Source: Neoceratodus forsteri (Eukaryota > Chordata > Ceratodontiformes > Ceratodontidae). Taken from it: a stretch of 64,000 nucleotides of DNA. Where the stretch lies: contig CM057449.1 of assembly GCA_016271365.2 (NCBI GenBank), forward strand, positions 1,568,062,501 through 1,568,126,500. Reading direction: 5' to 3'. Shown one piece after another: positions 34,116 to 44,799 of the stretch. The stretch's first letter is position 1. Each line of letters starts with the position of its first letter. The notes under the pieces were generated by a model, which made no database searches, was not told the DNA's origin, and saw only the letters and a list, made by a program, of their open reading frames with translations. The translations under genes and the position numbers were made by a program.

Positions 34116-35944
34116 CTTATTGTGGGACCCCCCATCAGTACTGAGTCAAAATGATGGCCGCCGCACTGGGCTCGCTGTAACTGCTCCGGTTGCTGTTCAC
34201 TAAAAACTTATGTTTCTTTTCTGTTATTTGCCTGCCTTTGAGTGTTTTCTGGCCACTGTGTTGTTTGTTTTAATTTGTTTTATTGTTAAATCATTCTATT
34301 TAGTTAAGATAGGGCCCTACAGTGAGTTATTTTAGCCTTGTTTTGCAGTGTTTTCGGGGTCGTTGTCTACCGGCCATGTAGCGTGCACTGTGGCTGTTCA
34401 GCTGGCCTCCGCTGCTGCTATGATTGCTAAAGGAAAGTTTGTTAAGCCCATTTTAAACTTGCCTCCCTGTTTTTGATTTGTATCCCTTTTGGAGCTGGGA
34501 GACAGCGGCAGAAAGAGGTGGTAGTGGAGTGGAGGAAAACAGAGAGAGCACCTAGGCAAGATGTGGTTGAGCCCTTGAACGAGAGCCTTGGATGTGATGA
34601 GCACCAGGGTTAGAGAGTGGATTTAACTCCTGAAACAAGATTTTGTGGATGTGGATGGGGTCCAAGCAGACCATACTGTGGGCTTCAGCATGGGATCATT
34701 TTGTGTGTTTGCTGCATAATTTGGGTCATTTTGGCTTTGGAGATGGTTTCTGTCTGGAGGAGATACTGAGCCCAGATTGGAGTGGACTGGACTTTCATCT
34801 GCTGGAATATTGAGGCCCTGCATTTGTGGATGACAGCTAGCTAGAATCTGCCTTGCTCAGGAGGATCAGGCCTGGAGAGGTCGGGTAGCCGGCCATCAGG
34901 TTTACAGTTCTCCAAGGCCTCTCACTGGGCCGGCCAGTGGGTTGGCATAGGCGAGGTGCCGAGGAGGCAGGGCAGACATCTCTGGTGGCAGCCCTCACAG
35001 GTAGGGCCCCTTGGCTTCAACAGCTATGAGCAAGATCAGGACCACTACTGGGAAATCCCTTATCTGTGGAATTCTGCTGAGGTAACAACTGTCGAGATAA
35101 TAACTTATGGTCAGACCTCAAACTTTTATGCTTCTGGTTTATTATTTGGGCAGTGAGAGTGCCGTGTTTTATTTTGGTATCCCCAGGTAGTGAGAGGACC
35201 TGGGGCCCCATATTTTATCTGATATTATTTGACTATTTTGGTACACCCAGTGAGGGGGGTGTACTTAAGTATTTAAGTTTCATTTTTATACTCAGTGGTT
35301 TAAGGTTAGTACACATTGTTTTCATTTTATTTTCCTGTGAGTTGAAGCTCTAAACTGGGACTTTCAGTCAACTGGTATACCATATTTCTCCTTGGACTTA
35401 CATGGACCACTCAGACCAATCTTTTTTATTTGAGACTTTGTGCTCTGATTGAAACATTAGAGTGCTTGGGAAGGTTTTTTTTTATAATGTTTAAATGTTA
35501 TTGTTATATTGTATTATAATTTATTAAATTTGTGGGTTGGGTATTTTAGTTTGGTTTATTACATTAGTTGAATCTCTCTCCTCAGTGAGAGAGAGTGGAG
35601 GAGTGGTAAATAAGGGGGGTTTAATTTGTTTACATTTTTGGCTGTCTGTTTTCTGTGTTTTTTGTTCACTGTTCATGCAAGCAAGCACTGCAGGGCAGGG
35701 ATTTGTATTTGTATTTTTATTTTGGGTTTGTTTTAGGGGGGTTTCTCTTTTCTATATTGGCTTGGCACTTTCTGTTTATTTTAGAGCCTGTAATATGTGT
35801 CGTAGGCTCACCCATGGGGTTGTGCACTATTCGTCCTCCTCCCTTCATGCCCTCTGCCCTTTCCCCCCAGTGTTTTCTAACCTACCAGCACTGTAGAGCA
35901 CTGGGTATTGCCTATGGAGGGGGTGGGGGTGCGAACAGTGAAGG
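34116..35944. other. Possible 5' region of the L2 LINE; no ORF identified
   Basis: Begins near ATGATGGCCGCCGCACTGGG and has moderate GC content to about 35030, then GT/T-rich text. The start of L2 coding motifs at about 36120 makes a 5' UTR or eroded ORF1 plausible. The 119-codon frame at 35537-35896 has no domain and is likely chance. TATA-like ATTTTATTTT tracts are common and uninformative. Confidence 0.35.
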
Positions 35945-36694
35945 ATGAATGAGGGGGGCCCTCACATAGGGGTAGTTAAGTCCAGAAGATGCCCTGGGGT
36001 GAAATGTAGCCTGGAACGTGGTCTTCTATTTCTGGTCCCCATACAAAAGGGCACCACCATTACTGGTGGGCAGGTAGTTGGGGTGGCACTGGAGACTCAT
36101 CCAACTCAAATGGTGTTATGCAATGCCACAGCCATTAAGAACAAGACTGCAATTATTGCAGATCTTGTTGGGACAGCAGATCTGGCTTGCATCACTGAGA
36201 CCTGGCTGGATGAAAATGCTGGCCCCACATTGGAGGCTGCTATTCCTGACGGGTACTCAGTGATACACTGCTCAAGATTGGACCATGGGGGGGTTGTGGT
36301 CTGTTTCAAGACTGAATTGGGCCTCACAAGTGTACCAGTTGAGGAGGCTGGGTCATTTGAGTATACCATAGTAGCAGGTGTAGGCTGTAGGATAGCCCTC
36401 ATCTACCATCCACCCAGAGATAAGAAGCGATTCCTCCAGGGCGTAGCGGACTTCTTCATCGATATGGCATTTGGGTCACCCAGGCTGATGGTCCTGGGTG
36501 ACTTCAATGCATGGGTCAATGACAAACTCTCGCAATTTGGACAACACTTTCTCCAGTTGATGACATCACTGGGCCTTACACAGATTGTTACCTCTACCAC
36601 TAGCAAACATGGTCACTCTCTTGACCTAGTTTTCCTCCTGGGGGTTGAAGCCTCCGATTTGGTGGTGGAACCTGTCAGATTTTCTGATCTCTAA
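35945..36694 (+). pseudogene. L2 ORF2 endonuclease domain
   Basis: Blocks in order: NKTAIIADLVGTADLACITE then TWLDE, PDGYSVIHCSR, HGGVVVCFK, SFEYTIV, LIYHPP, LMVLGDFNAWVND and GHSLDLVFLLG. These are the endonuclease motifs of L2/CR1-type LINEs, with the catalytic GDFN Asp/Asn kept. The canonical SDH box at the end reads FSDL and the frame stops there, so the domain is cut just before its last catalytic His. The 5' start at 35945 is only the first ATG in frame; residues before about 36110 look non-homologous. Confidence 0.85.
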
Positions 36695-37479
36695 ACCATG
36701 GAGTTCAATTTTTGCACCTTCCTTCATAGGCCTACCCCTGTGAAGATGGTCAGATACCACCCTTTACGGGATGTGAGCCCTGAAGGCCTAGTGGAGGTAC
36801 TTGACCTATCAGAGTTTCCTGTGGCAAGCAGGAATTCAGAGGCCTTGGTACTGGCCTATTACAAGGTCATGACCACGACCCTGGATTCTATCACTCCTGT
36901 CCATGTTCATCCTCTCTTTTCACCCTTGGTCCCCTTGGTTTGATGGGACCTTGAGGAAGTTGAGATGACAAGGATGAAGGTTAGAGCATTGCTGGTGGAA
37001 ATCCACCCTGGTAGCTGACCATCTTAGATTGTTAGAATATTATCAAGTCTTCCAATCAACAATCGCCCATAAGAAGGCAGATTTCCTGTCTGGGGAGATT
37101 GCTGCCACTCAGAACTGACTGGCTCAGGTCTTTTGAACAGTGGACAGGCTGTGCAACCCAGCCTGTCTGCATTCTCGAATAGCCTTTTCACAGTTGGGGT
37201 GTGATGAGCTTGCCCAGTTCTTTGTGGATAAGGTGGCCAACATCAGGGCGGAGATCTGGTCATCACACTCTATGGGGGATGCTGTCGATCTGTGCTCGGT
37301 CATTGTCCCTCATTTTTCCTGGAGTACTTTTGACCAGCTGGAGTTCATGGATGTCATGCAGATTGTCCAGGGCATGTGCCCTATGTGCTGTAGTTTGGAT
37401 CCAGGCTCAACTTCCCTGATTATGGGTTGATATGACATCATTGGCCCAATCCTGGCACAGATAGTCTGGTGCTCCCTTG

Positions 37480-38900
37480 ATTCAGGTGAGTTTCCTAGCT
37501 CCCTGAAGGAGGCAGTGATGACACCTCTCCTAAAGAAAGCTTCACTGGACCCAGACTCTCTTGCTAACTACAGACCAATCTCGAACCTCCCCTTTGTGGG
37601 GAAGGTGATTGAGAAAGTAGTGGCTGTACAACTGGAGAACCACTTGACCATCCATAACATCTATTAACCTCTCCAATCCAGTTTTTGAAAGAGGCACAGT
37701 ACTGAGACTGCTCTTTTTTGGGTGCTCAGTGATCTCCTGATGGTGAGAGATCAGAAAAGCCATTCCATTCTGGTGCTCCTTGATCTCTCCTCAGCATTTG
37801 ACACCATGGACCATGGGGGTGCTGCTTGAGTGCCTGAGGTTCATCTGTGGCCTTACTAGTACAGTCCTTGGGTGGTTTAAATCTTTCCTCATTGGCAGAA
37901 CCCAGAGGGTGGTGTTGGAGATTTACTCCTCTGACCCTCTCTCTCTCTGTCATGTGGGGTTCCTCAGGGCTCGGTGCTGTCCCCCATGTTGTTTGCGGTG
38001 TACATGTTGCCCCTTGGAGACATTGTAAGATGGTATGGGCTGAGGTTTCACTGCTATGCTGATGATACCCAGCTCTACCTGTCTTTCACACCTGACCAGG
38101 ATAGTGTACTCTCGGTGTTTAATAACTGCCTTGCTGAAATCCAGGATTGGATGAATTCCAGCTGGCTAAAGTTAAACTCAGGAAAGACTGAGGTGATGGT
38201 TGTGGATCCGGATTGCTGGATAGAGGGGTCAGGGGCTGGTCAGCCCCTGGGGCTCTTTCTGGGGGGACTCCCAGCTCCTTACCTCTGAATGGGTGCAGAG
38301 CCTAGGGGTGATGCTTGGCAATGGGCTGACTCTGTGATCTCAGGTGTCGACAGTCATCAAGTCATCCTTTTACTATCTGAGGAGCATCACTAGGATCAAG
38401 CACCTTGTTCCATCCAGTGACCTTCCTATGCTGCTCCACGCCTTTGTGACCTCACACCTTGATTACTGCAACTCCTTTTACTCAGGGCTACTGGGGGTTG
38501 ATATCCACCACCTGCAACTGGTGCAGAACACTGCAGCCCGGTTGTTGACAGGGACTTCCTGGTCATGTCACACCACACTGGTGCTGTGTGAACTGCACTG
38601 ACTGCCCATTCAGTGATGGATCACCTTCAAAGTCAGATTACTGACATATAAAGCCCTACATGGACTTGGCCCAGACTACCTGAAAGAGCTTCTGTCCCCC
38701 TACTGCCCCCAGTGATGGTTCCACTCAGCTGATGAGGGGTTGCTATAGATTCCAAGGGTATCTTTAAAATTTCAGGGGCCCGTACATTTATATATGTGGC
38801 CCCAGCCCTTTGGAATTATCTACCCTGTCAGCTCTGGGAGTGGGCAACACTGGGGGGCTTTAAACAGGCACTTAAAACTTATTTATGGAGCCATGCCTTA
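37480..38900 (+). pseudogene. L2 ORF2 reverse transcriptase and C-terminus
   Basis: LKEAVMTPLLKKASLDPDS and NYRPISNLPFVGKVIEK lie at 37500-37615, then LVLLDLSSAFDTMDH (37770-37815). A frameshift follows. WFKSFLIGRTQRVVLE (37870-37920) precedes QGSVLSPMLF (37965) and FHCYADDTQLYLSF (38047-38090); the YADD catalytic box is intact. VTSHLDYCNSFYSGLLG, LQLVQNTAARLLTGT (38447-38550) and LWNYLPCQLWE (38805) give the C-terminus. Stops and at least three frame changes are present. Confidence 0.88.
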
Positions 38901-39185
38901 ATCAGTCAAGTATATTTAATAACACATTTTATTGACTATCTTTTATACAACTGTTTTATGTTATTGTTTTTATTAATCTTTTTGTAAAGCGCTTTGGCAA
39001 TTTGAAAGGCGATCAATCAAATAATGCTATTATTATTAATCACTTCTGGTGTTGTTCAGTCACTTGGCCTGCAGCCTCATGATTGAACCACACAATGAGT
39101 GGGTAAATCCCACTGTAAAACACACCCTGTCATGGATTATTGCCTACACAACCCACATTGAGTGAGGATACAAAGGGTGACCGTA

Positions 39186-39970
39186 TATTTATTTATTTTT
39201 ATTTATTTAGTTAGTTTTTGTTAACCAGGTAGGTGCACTAGCCAGAAAGACTATTTTCAGGCACGACCCAGGAGAGTACAGAGACAAACTTCAAAAGAAC
39301 ATCATGATACATAGTGCAAAGTACAGGAACATTATGATACAGAGTACAAATTACATAACAGTGGCAATATGACAAAAAATCTGAGATAGTTTGACCAAAA
39401 TAAGCTTTCAAATTAACTTAAGACAAAATACAGTCAGGTCAGAATAGGAGATAGAGGTAGCAAGACCAAAAAATACAGTAATTAATATTTACATAGGACA
39501 ATACAGTAAGGTCAAAAATGATGCAGCCAGGAACTGTGCAAGTAAAATAAGGTGAAGCAAGAGCAATAGCCACCAATCAAAGATAGATAAGGGAGGAGCT
39601 TGGGAAAAAGGTGGAGAAGGATGGTAGGATAACCTGGAGGGGAGAGTGAGAAGTGGGGGAAAGTGACAGAAATGAGGAAGTGAAAGGGGAGAGGTGGAGT
39701 TTCACGGACAGTGCTGGGCCCTAGACTCTTAGAGGATAACAGGGGGTAGGGTTAGAGAGTAAGGGCTAGGGTGGTTTGAAACAAGAGCATATGTAGGAGG
39801 AGGGGAGATAATGTCGGAGTTCTTTCTTAAAGGAGTAGTGGGATAAAGATTGGTGCAGGGTTGAAGGAAGTGAGTTCCAGTAGTGGAGTGCATGACAGGC
39901 AAAAGCATGACTACCTTTATTTGTGCGATGTCTCAGGATGAGGACAGGGATATTTACCGCAGAGTGCAAC
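39186..39970 (-). mobile_element. LINE 3' end, proposed partner of the SINE
   Basis: Minus-strand frame 39766-39969 reads RHRTNKGSHAFACHALHYWN then SLPSTLHQSLSHYSFKKELR, the C-terminus typical of L2-like LINE ORF2. About 470 bp of 3' UTR follow. The end on this strand is GGGTCGTGCCTGAAAATAG, CTAGTGCACCTACCTGGTTA and ACAAAAACTAACTAAATAAA. This tail matches the last 80 bp of the SINE copies at 28591-29020 and 56093-56530. Whether 39186-39300 belongs to this LINE or is a fragmentary SINE cannot be proven here, but no boundary is visible between the tail and the LINE. Confidence 0.65.
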
Positions 39971-41792
39971 GCATAGTGAGTTATATATAAGCGATTGCCA
40001 AAATGGCGGCAAATGCTTTCTCTGCACCCCTTACTTAAATAACAACCTCTGAGGTCATAGCAACTCGGGGAGGGGGAAAAGCTTTTGCCACCGTTTCAGT
40101 AATTGCTCATATGTACGATCGCCATTTGTGTCCTTGCTCAAATGTGTGTGCTGTTTTTGTGCTCACTCTTATTGAGTCACCCAGATCATGGGACACCACA
40201 GTGGGATGGTGCGAGAAACAGGTATTCACTAGATTTCATGCTGTAACTACTAATATAGGCCATTACTACAGAATAAGAGAACATACTATCAGAACATCTG
40301 AAAGTGAAAACCATAGAATCAGAACTGAATGAATTCTTAGGATGAACAAAGTGTTAGAAGAGTTTGAGGACAGAATAAAAGCCATTTAAATATGAAAAGT
40401 CAAGAGACCTAAAAGATTATAAGAATAATAAAGTTTCTAACTAGTCTAACGAAAACAACTGCAGGTGAGATTTTAAAACCCAGACTCAGACAATACAAAC
40501 TACACAAGTGACAGCAATCAGGACAGCGGTTACTGTAGAAACTATGAACCAAGGAGAGTTATTTAGGAAAACAACAGGGACAAGGCAGATCATGGTGAGG
40601 TGGCAGGGAACAGAGTAGACAATACAGAGAAGATTTTCAGGGACAGAAGAAGAATTACAAGTTGAGACAGTAAGGGACAGACGTGGATAGAGAAACAGAA
40701 GAAGGGGCCGCAGTAGGAACTGAACTAGGACAAGAGCCAGAAACAAAACAGACAGGCATGACAGAAACAAAGAGAAAATGACAACTTGGTCAGCTCAGAA
40801 CAAGGCACGCAGGTAGCATATAATTTGTCCAACTACTATGTAAGTCAAGAAGTGAAAACAGTATTAAGCAAGAGCCTTACCTTTTGCCCACATCAGAAAT
40901 TAAATACCTTTAACCTAAAGCTGGACAGGCAACATTTTTTTCACAAAAATAAGGGTTGAGACATTAATTTGATTTTAAGAGTCTAATGCCTGAAACCCCC
41001 ATAGTAACCATGCCAACTATAAACAAAATGTCAGATTTGAAGTAGGCCACTGATGTAAAATCTTTTTTTCTACCCCCAGGACCGATCCCCCCAGCTTTGG
41101 ACACATACACAACTGACAAAAAAAGAAACAAATAATGAAATCAAACAAGGAAGGAGTACACAGTTTAACTTCACAGCTAAAGAATATGAGGCTCTGAGAA
41201 GACAGGAACAAAATGATAACATAGTCATAAAACCAGTGAATGTGGTGGGGGGATAGTTGTTCAAAACTATTGGGACTATCAGTTAGAACATCTTAGACAA
41301 TTGGAAGTAGAAAGTAACTACAAAAAGTGAGTTATAACCCTGTGGTAGAAATCAAGAATATAATTGAGAATACCATAGAAAGAGGTTTTAGAGAAGAATA
41401 TATATCAGTGAATGGGAGAGAATGGCATTGTTTAATCAAAAACCAATCACCCCTGTATTTTACATGATACCAAAAATACACCCGCTGGCTAGGAAATAGT
41501 GGCATCAATTGGTTCTGTATTAGAAGTGCTCTCTATATATGTAGATTTTCATATTTGGAACCTTGTTGTATGGCAACAGGGTTATATAAAAGACACAGCA
41601 CATGTTACTGAAATACTAGAAACAATCAACCAAAGAGAACCGAACACATGCTTTTGGTAACCTTATGTCAATTACCTCTACTCTTCAATACCCCATGACG
41701 AAGGCTTAGAGAACCTTAAAGAAATCATCATATACAGAGAAGAGGCAGAACCAAGTAAACCAAATTTTTTTCTGACACTAGCTGAGATGGTT

Positions 41793-42334
41793 CTAAAGGG
41801 ACACTGTCAACCCTCTTAGGTCTCAAAGTGTAACTAGTTTAAAAAACACATTTTATGATTGCCAACATTCTGTAAAGATTGTTGACATAGTGGGTAGTTT
41901 GATTCTGACTCTTTTTCTTTAAAAAAGTGAAAAACAGACAGCCCACCATACTGGTGTTACCATACAAACACAGGTTTGTTTACATTCTGTGATCAGCTCT
42001 AACTGTATCTTTCCTGGACTTGGGAACAGCCATAGCACAGTCTAACCCCTTGTGATGCAGTGGGAGTTTAGAAGGCCATGGCACCCTGAGAGACTGCACT
42101 GTTTGGGGATGTTTCTAATGTTCAGAAAGTATGCAGTAAGAACAGACCCAGGATTGTAAACAAAACAAGGTTGTTTATAAATATACATTAGCATGCATTT
42201 CAGTTCTACTAAACAAGGAGACTGACAAAACAAACAGCAACATCAATGAATTTTAGAGATGGTAAGCAATCATAAAATGTAGGTTTTTAACTAGAAATAA
42301 TATAATGAAAAACAGGTTGACGGTGTCCCTTTAA
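41793..42334. mobile_element. T2-like MITE, 542 bp, TTAAAGG ends
   Basis: Left end CTAAAGGGACACTGTCAACC and right end GGTTGACGGTGTCCCTTTAA. The reverse complement of the right end, TTAAAGGGACACCGTCAACC, pairs with the left over 18 of 20 bases. TTAAAGGRR ends and a TTAA target are known from the T2 MITEs described in Xenopus and from piggyBac relatives. It splits the RT of the Penelope-like element after LAEMVL. A second copy of its right-hand end opens the region at 58341. Confidence 0.85.
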
Positions 42335-42720
42335 GGTAAAACTACTTCAAATTTGAAAAAAAAAAACACATTACTACCAAGTTAAGAGCACAGCAATGGC
42401 TTCTACAATGGACCTTTCATATGCCTGCCTTTTTATGTCAGGCTTTGAAAAAGAATTTTTCGTTACACCAATGTACAATAAGTGTTATAGCACGCAGCAT
42501 GCTGGGGACATTACATAGATGATTGCCTCCTATTATGGAGTGACACTGAAACACAACTATGATTTATTTGCATTTGCTTCAATAATTGATGGAATACATC
42601 ACATTCACACTAACATCCAGCTACACCAATGTTCCATTCTTGGAGCTGGACATTTTTGTAAAAAGCAACATTTTACATACCAAACTATATCATAAAACTG
42701 ACAAGAATACTGCCCTTAGA

Positions 42721-43152
42721 AAATACAAAATCACACATGCCCCCACAATGCAAAGCATCATGGGCTGCATATGCAAATCACCACAGAATGTTATGCTGGT
42801 CCAACTTTAAGCAGAATTGCATGGTGCCGAAAGGCCTCTCACACAGTTTGCAAAGGGTGCTAACAGAAGACATAGACACGTGTTTCGTCCTACCAGGACT
42901 CATCAGTATGCCTCGTCTGTTTGACACCCCAGTGGAATGGACCAGCTACCCCTAAGGCAGTGTGTCTGGGATATATTGTGGTGAACCCATTAAAATAAAA
43001 ACCTATTTAAAAGACAAAGAACCTCTGTGCATAAACACTGAGGCAAGGGTTACCCCAAAGGGCATTTGGCTGGGAAGCCAAGTTTCAAGAAAATACAAAA
43101 TCACACATGCCCCCACAATGCAAAGCATCATGGGCTGCATATGCAAATCACC
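42721..43152. mobile_element. 432-bp element with 62-bp terminal direct repeats
   Basis: The first 62 bp (42721-42782, AAATACAAAATCACAC...) are repeated without mismatch as the last 62 bp (43091-43152, ending TGCAAATCACC). The target ACTGCCCTTAGA is duplicated exactly at 42709-42720 and 43153-43164. Removing the element rejoins the Penelope-like text DKNTALR to GDKFHYHP. The centre contains CACGTGTTTCGTCCTACCAG followed by GACTCATCAG, a phrase type found near ends of Penelope-like elements. The ends lack TG...CA, so it is not a usual LTR miniature. A non-autonomous Penelope relative is the best guess. Confidence 0.8.
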
Positions 43153-43704
43153 ACTGCCCTTAGAGGTGACAAGTTCCATTACCATCCCCAGAAAGAACAT
43201 AATTCTTAGGGGCAGTTCATACGTGCAAAGAGAAACTGCTCACAGGAGTCTGATTTAAATAAAGCACGTAAAGACCTGAAAAATAGGTTAAGGAAAAAGG
43301 GAATATCAGAAAAAAGTCATACAAGATGCTGAGTAGAGATGTAAAGGTGTTACTATGGAGGAAACCCTTACTTTGAAACAAAAAGATACAGAACTTAATA
43401 GGATTATGCATATATGACAAATTACTCAGAACACTTTGAAAAAATTAAAAACGTTATTAACAGACATTGGCACATTCTAAAGGCAGCACCACAGGAGGAA
43501 GAGATTTTCAGAACTAGACCATTACCAGTAGCCAAAAAGCCTAGAGATGTAAAGGACAGACATGTTCACTCCTATCACATAGTACTAACTACACAAAGTA
43601 CTTTCAGTCCACCCATTAAAGGAAACTACCAATGTGGACTCTGTAGTGACTGCATGAGTACATACTGGGTAAAAACACATAGCAGGAAATAAGAACATAT
43701 AGGA

Positions 43705-43846
43705 TAGTGCATGGGGAACGGTTGACAACAGGGCTATTCTTTCACCGAGTTGGCACTATGACGACGGATTACCTCGAGAGCGCAGCTAGAGGTAATCCGT
43801 CGTCATAACTGAAAGATGCCCTGTTGTCAACTGTTCCCATGCACTT
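43705..43846. repeat. Strong palindrome with paired CpG-rich core
   Basis: The outer arms AGTGCATGGGGAACGGTTGA and TCAACTGTTCCCATGCACT pair. The inner arms TATGACGACGGATTACCTC and GAGGTAATCCGTCGTCATA pair perfectly around an 11-base loop. Between them GGGCTATTCTTTC pairs with GAAAGATGCCC. It is probably a tiny foldback transposon; it disrupts the Penelope-like ORF at 43690. Confidence 0.85.
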
Positions 43847-43853
43847 TTCTTTA

Positions 43854-44200
43854 TAGTGTATGGTGGAACGTCATTTTTTGGGAAAAAAATCAGTTACTAG
43901 AAGGAAAAAAGAACTTTATATTTTGAACGTTTTCACGCTTGACATTTTAACTGCTTAAGAACTTTACATTGTGAACGTTTTAACGCTAAACATTAGTACT
44001 GCTGCTGACATTGCTGCTTTCGCCATGTGTCCTGTCTATGGAGTGAGCCCTAACTGTCAAATGCTGCTCGAGGACACAGTGTGATGTTCGCAGTACAGTA
44101 AAAAACATCATTCTGTTGCACTGCAAACGTCACTAGTGTGTGACTACAAGGTTTCGAAAATGAAGGATTTCGGTGGAGAACGACGTTCCACCATACACTA
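43854..44200. mobile_element. mariner-like MITE, 347 bp, TA target
   Basis: The ends TAGTGTATGGTGGAACGTC and GACGTTCCACCATACACTA are perfect 19-bp inverted repeats, flanked by TA on both sides. This fits Tc1/mariner insertion. The interior has near repeats AGAACTTTATATTTTGAACG and AGAACTTTACATTGTGAACG, each followed by a TTTTNACGCT phrase. Confidence 0.88.
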
Positions 44201-44255
44201 TATTGACATTATGGACTTCATCTCATGTCAGACTACCCATGTAGTATATTTAAAT

Positions 44256-44495
44256 GCCCCTGGGAAGGTTTAAGAAGCAGAAAAGGCTGTCTGCCCATGG
44301 TTTGCTCCTGTAAATTATGTATAGCAATCAAGCTGACCACCTTCATGAATAAATGTGTCCAAGTTATGTTTGAATTTGGTTTTGGTTTCTCTGATAATTA
44401 CGTATTTAACCAAGTTATTACATGGATTTATTACACATTCTTTCTCTTATCTGTCCTAAAGCTTGTTGGATTAATTTGCAGAGGAATTTCGTGAT
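44256..44495. other. Unidentified insertion within GIY-YIG coding text
   Basis: The coding text runs TTHVVYLNAPG up to about 44255 and resumes as YVGQTTRA at about 44509. In intact relatives only a few residues separate these blocks. The intervening 240 bp are therefore foreign or rearranged. No terminal repeats are visible. Confidence 0.5.
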
Positions 44496-44799
44496 CTAGT
44501 GTACTGTACGTGGGACAAACTACTAGAGCCTTACAAAAGAGAGTTCTAGAGCATAATAGCAACATTTGGTGCACAGATATCAAATCACCAGTTGCTAGAC
44601 ATTTTCAATGAGAGTGACATCCTGTACCATTCCTCACATTCATTGGACTTGAGTATATAGAATCACTTCAAAGAGAAGGTGACCAGGAGAAGAAACTTCT
44701 TTAGCATGAAGGATTATGGATTGAGTGATTCAAAGCGACTAATTCAAAATGTGAACTGAATGAGGACATGGACTGGTTCATATTGTTCTGAGGGGACCT

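Larger units (their letters stand above)
35945..39040 (+). mobile_element. L2-type LINE
   Basis: The endonuclease is in frame 35945-36694, RT pieces lie across 37500-38290 and the C-terminal part across 38290-38900. The 3' end reads TTTTTGTAAAGCGCTTTGGC, then AAATAATGCTATTATTATT. This 'AGCGCTTTGG...ATTATTATT' ending is the usual L2 form. Several frameshifts and stops make it inactive. Confidence 0.9.
40800..44790 (+). pseudogene. Penelope-like RT and GIY-YIG polyprotein (broken)
   Basis: N-terminal: NLSNYYVSQEVKTVLSKSLT then FCPHQKLN (40828-40910) and AKEYEALRRQEQNDNIVIKP (41175-41240). RT: SIGSVLEVLSIYVDFHIW, YIKDTAHVTEILETI, and YLYSSIPHDEGLENLK (41675-41720), the counterpart of the S-L-Y-T-S-I-P box. 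RT end: LELDIFVKSNILHTKLYHKT then DKNTALR (42640-42720), resumed after the insertion. IKNVINRHWHILKAAP (43442) marks the linker and GNYQCGLCSDC (43621) the Cys box. GIY-YIG: TTHVVYL (44232) and YVGQTTRALQKRVLEHN (44509-44560), then FIGLEYIESLQREGDQEKKL (44638). Stops are scattered; the nuclease motifs are well kept. Confidence 0.85.

Noticed and set aside
35537..35896. 119-codon ORF before the L2 endonuclease, possible L2 ORF1
   Set aside because: No coiled coil, zinc or esterase motif; T-rich sequence gives a Phe/Leu-rich chance frame.
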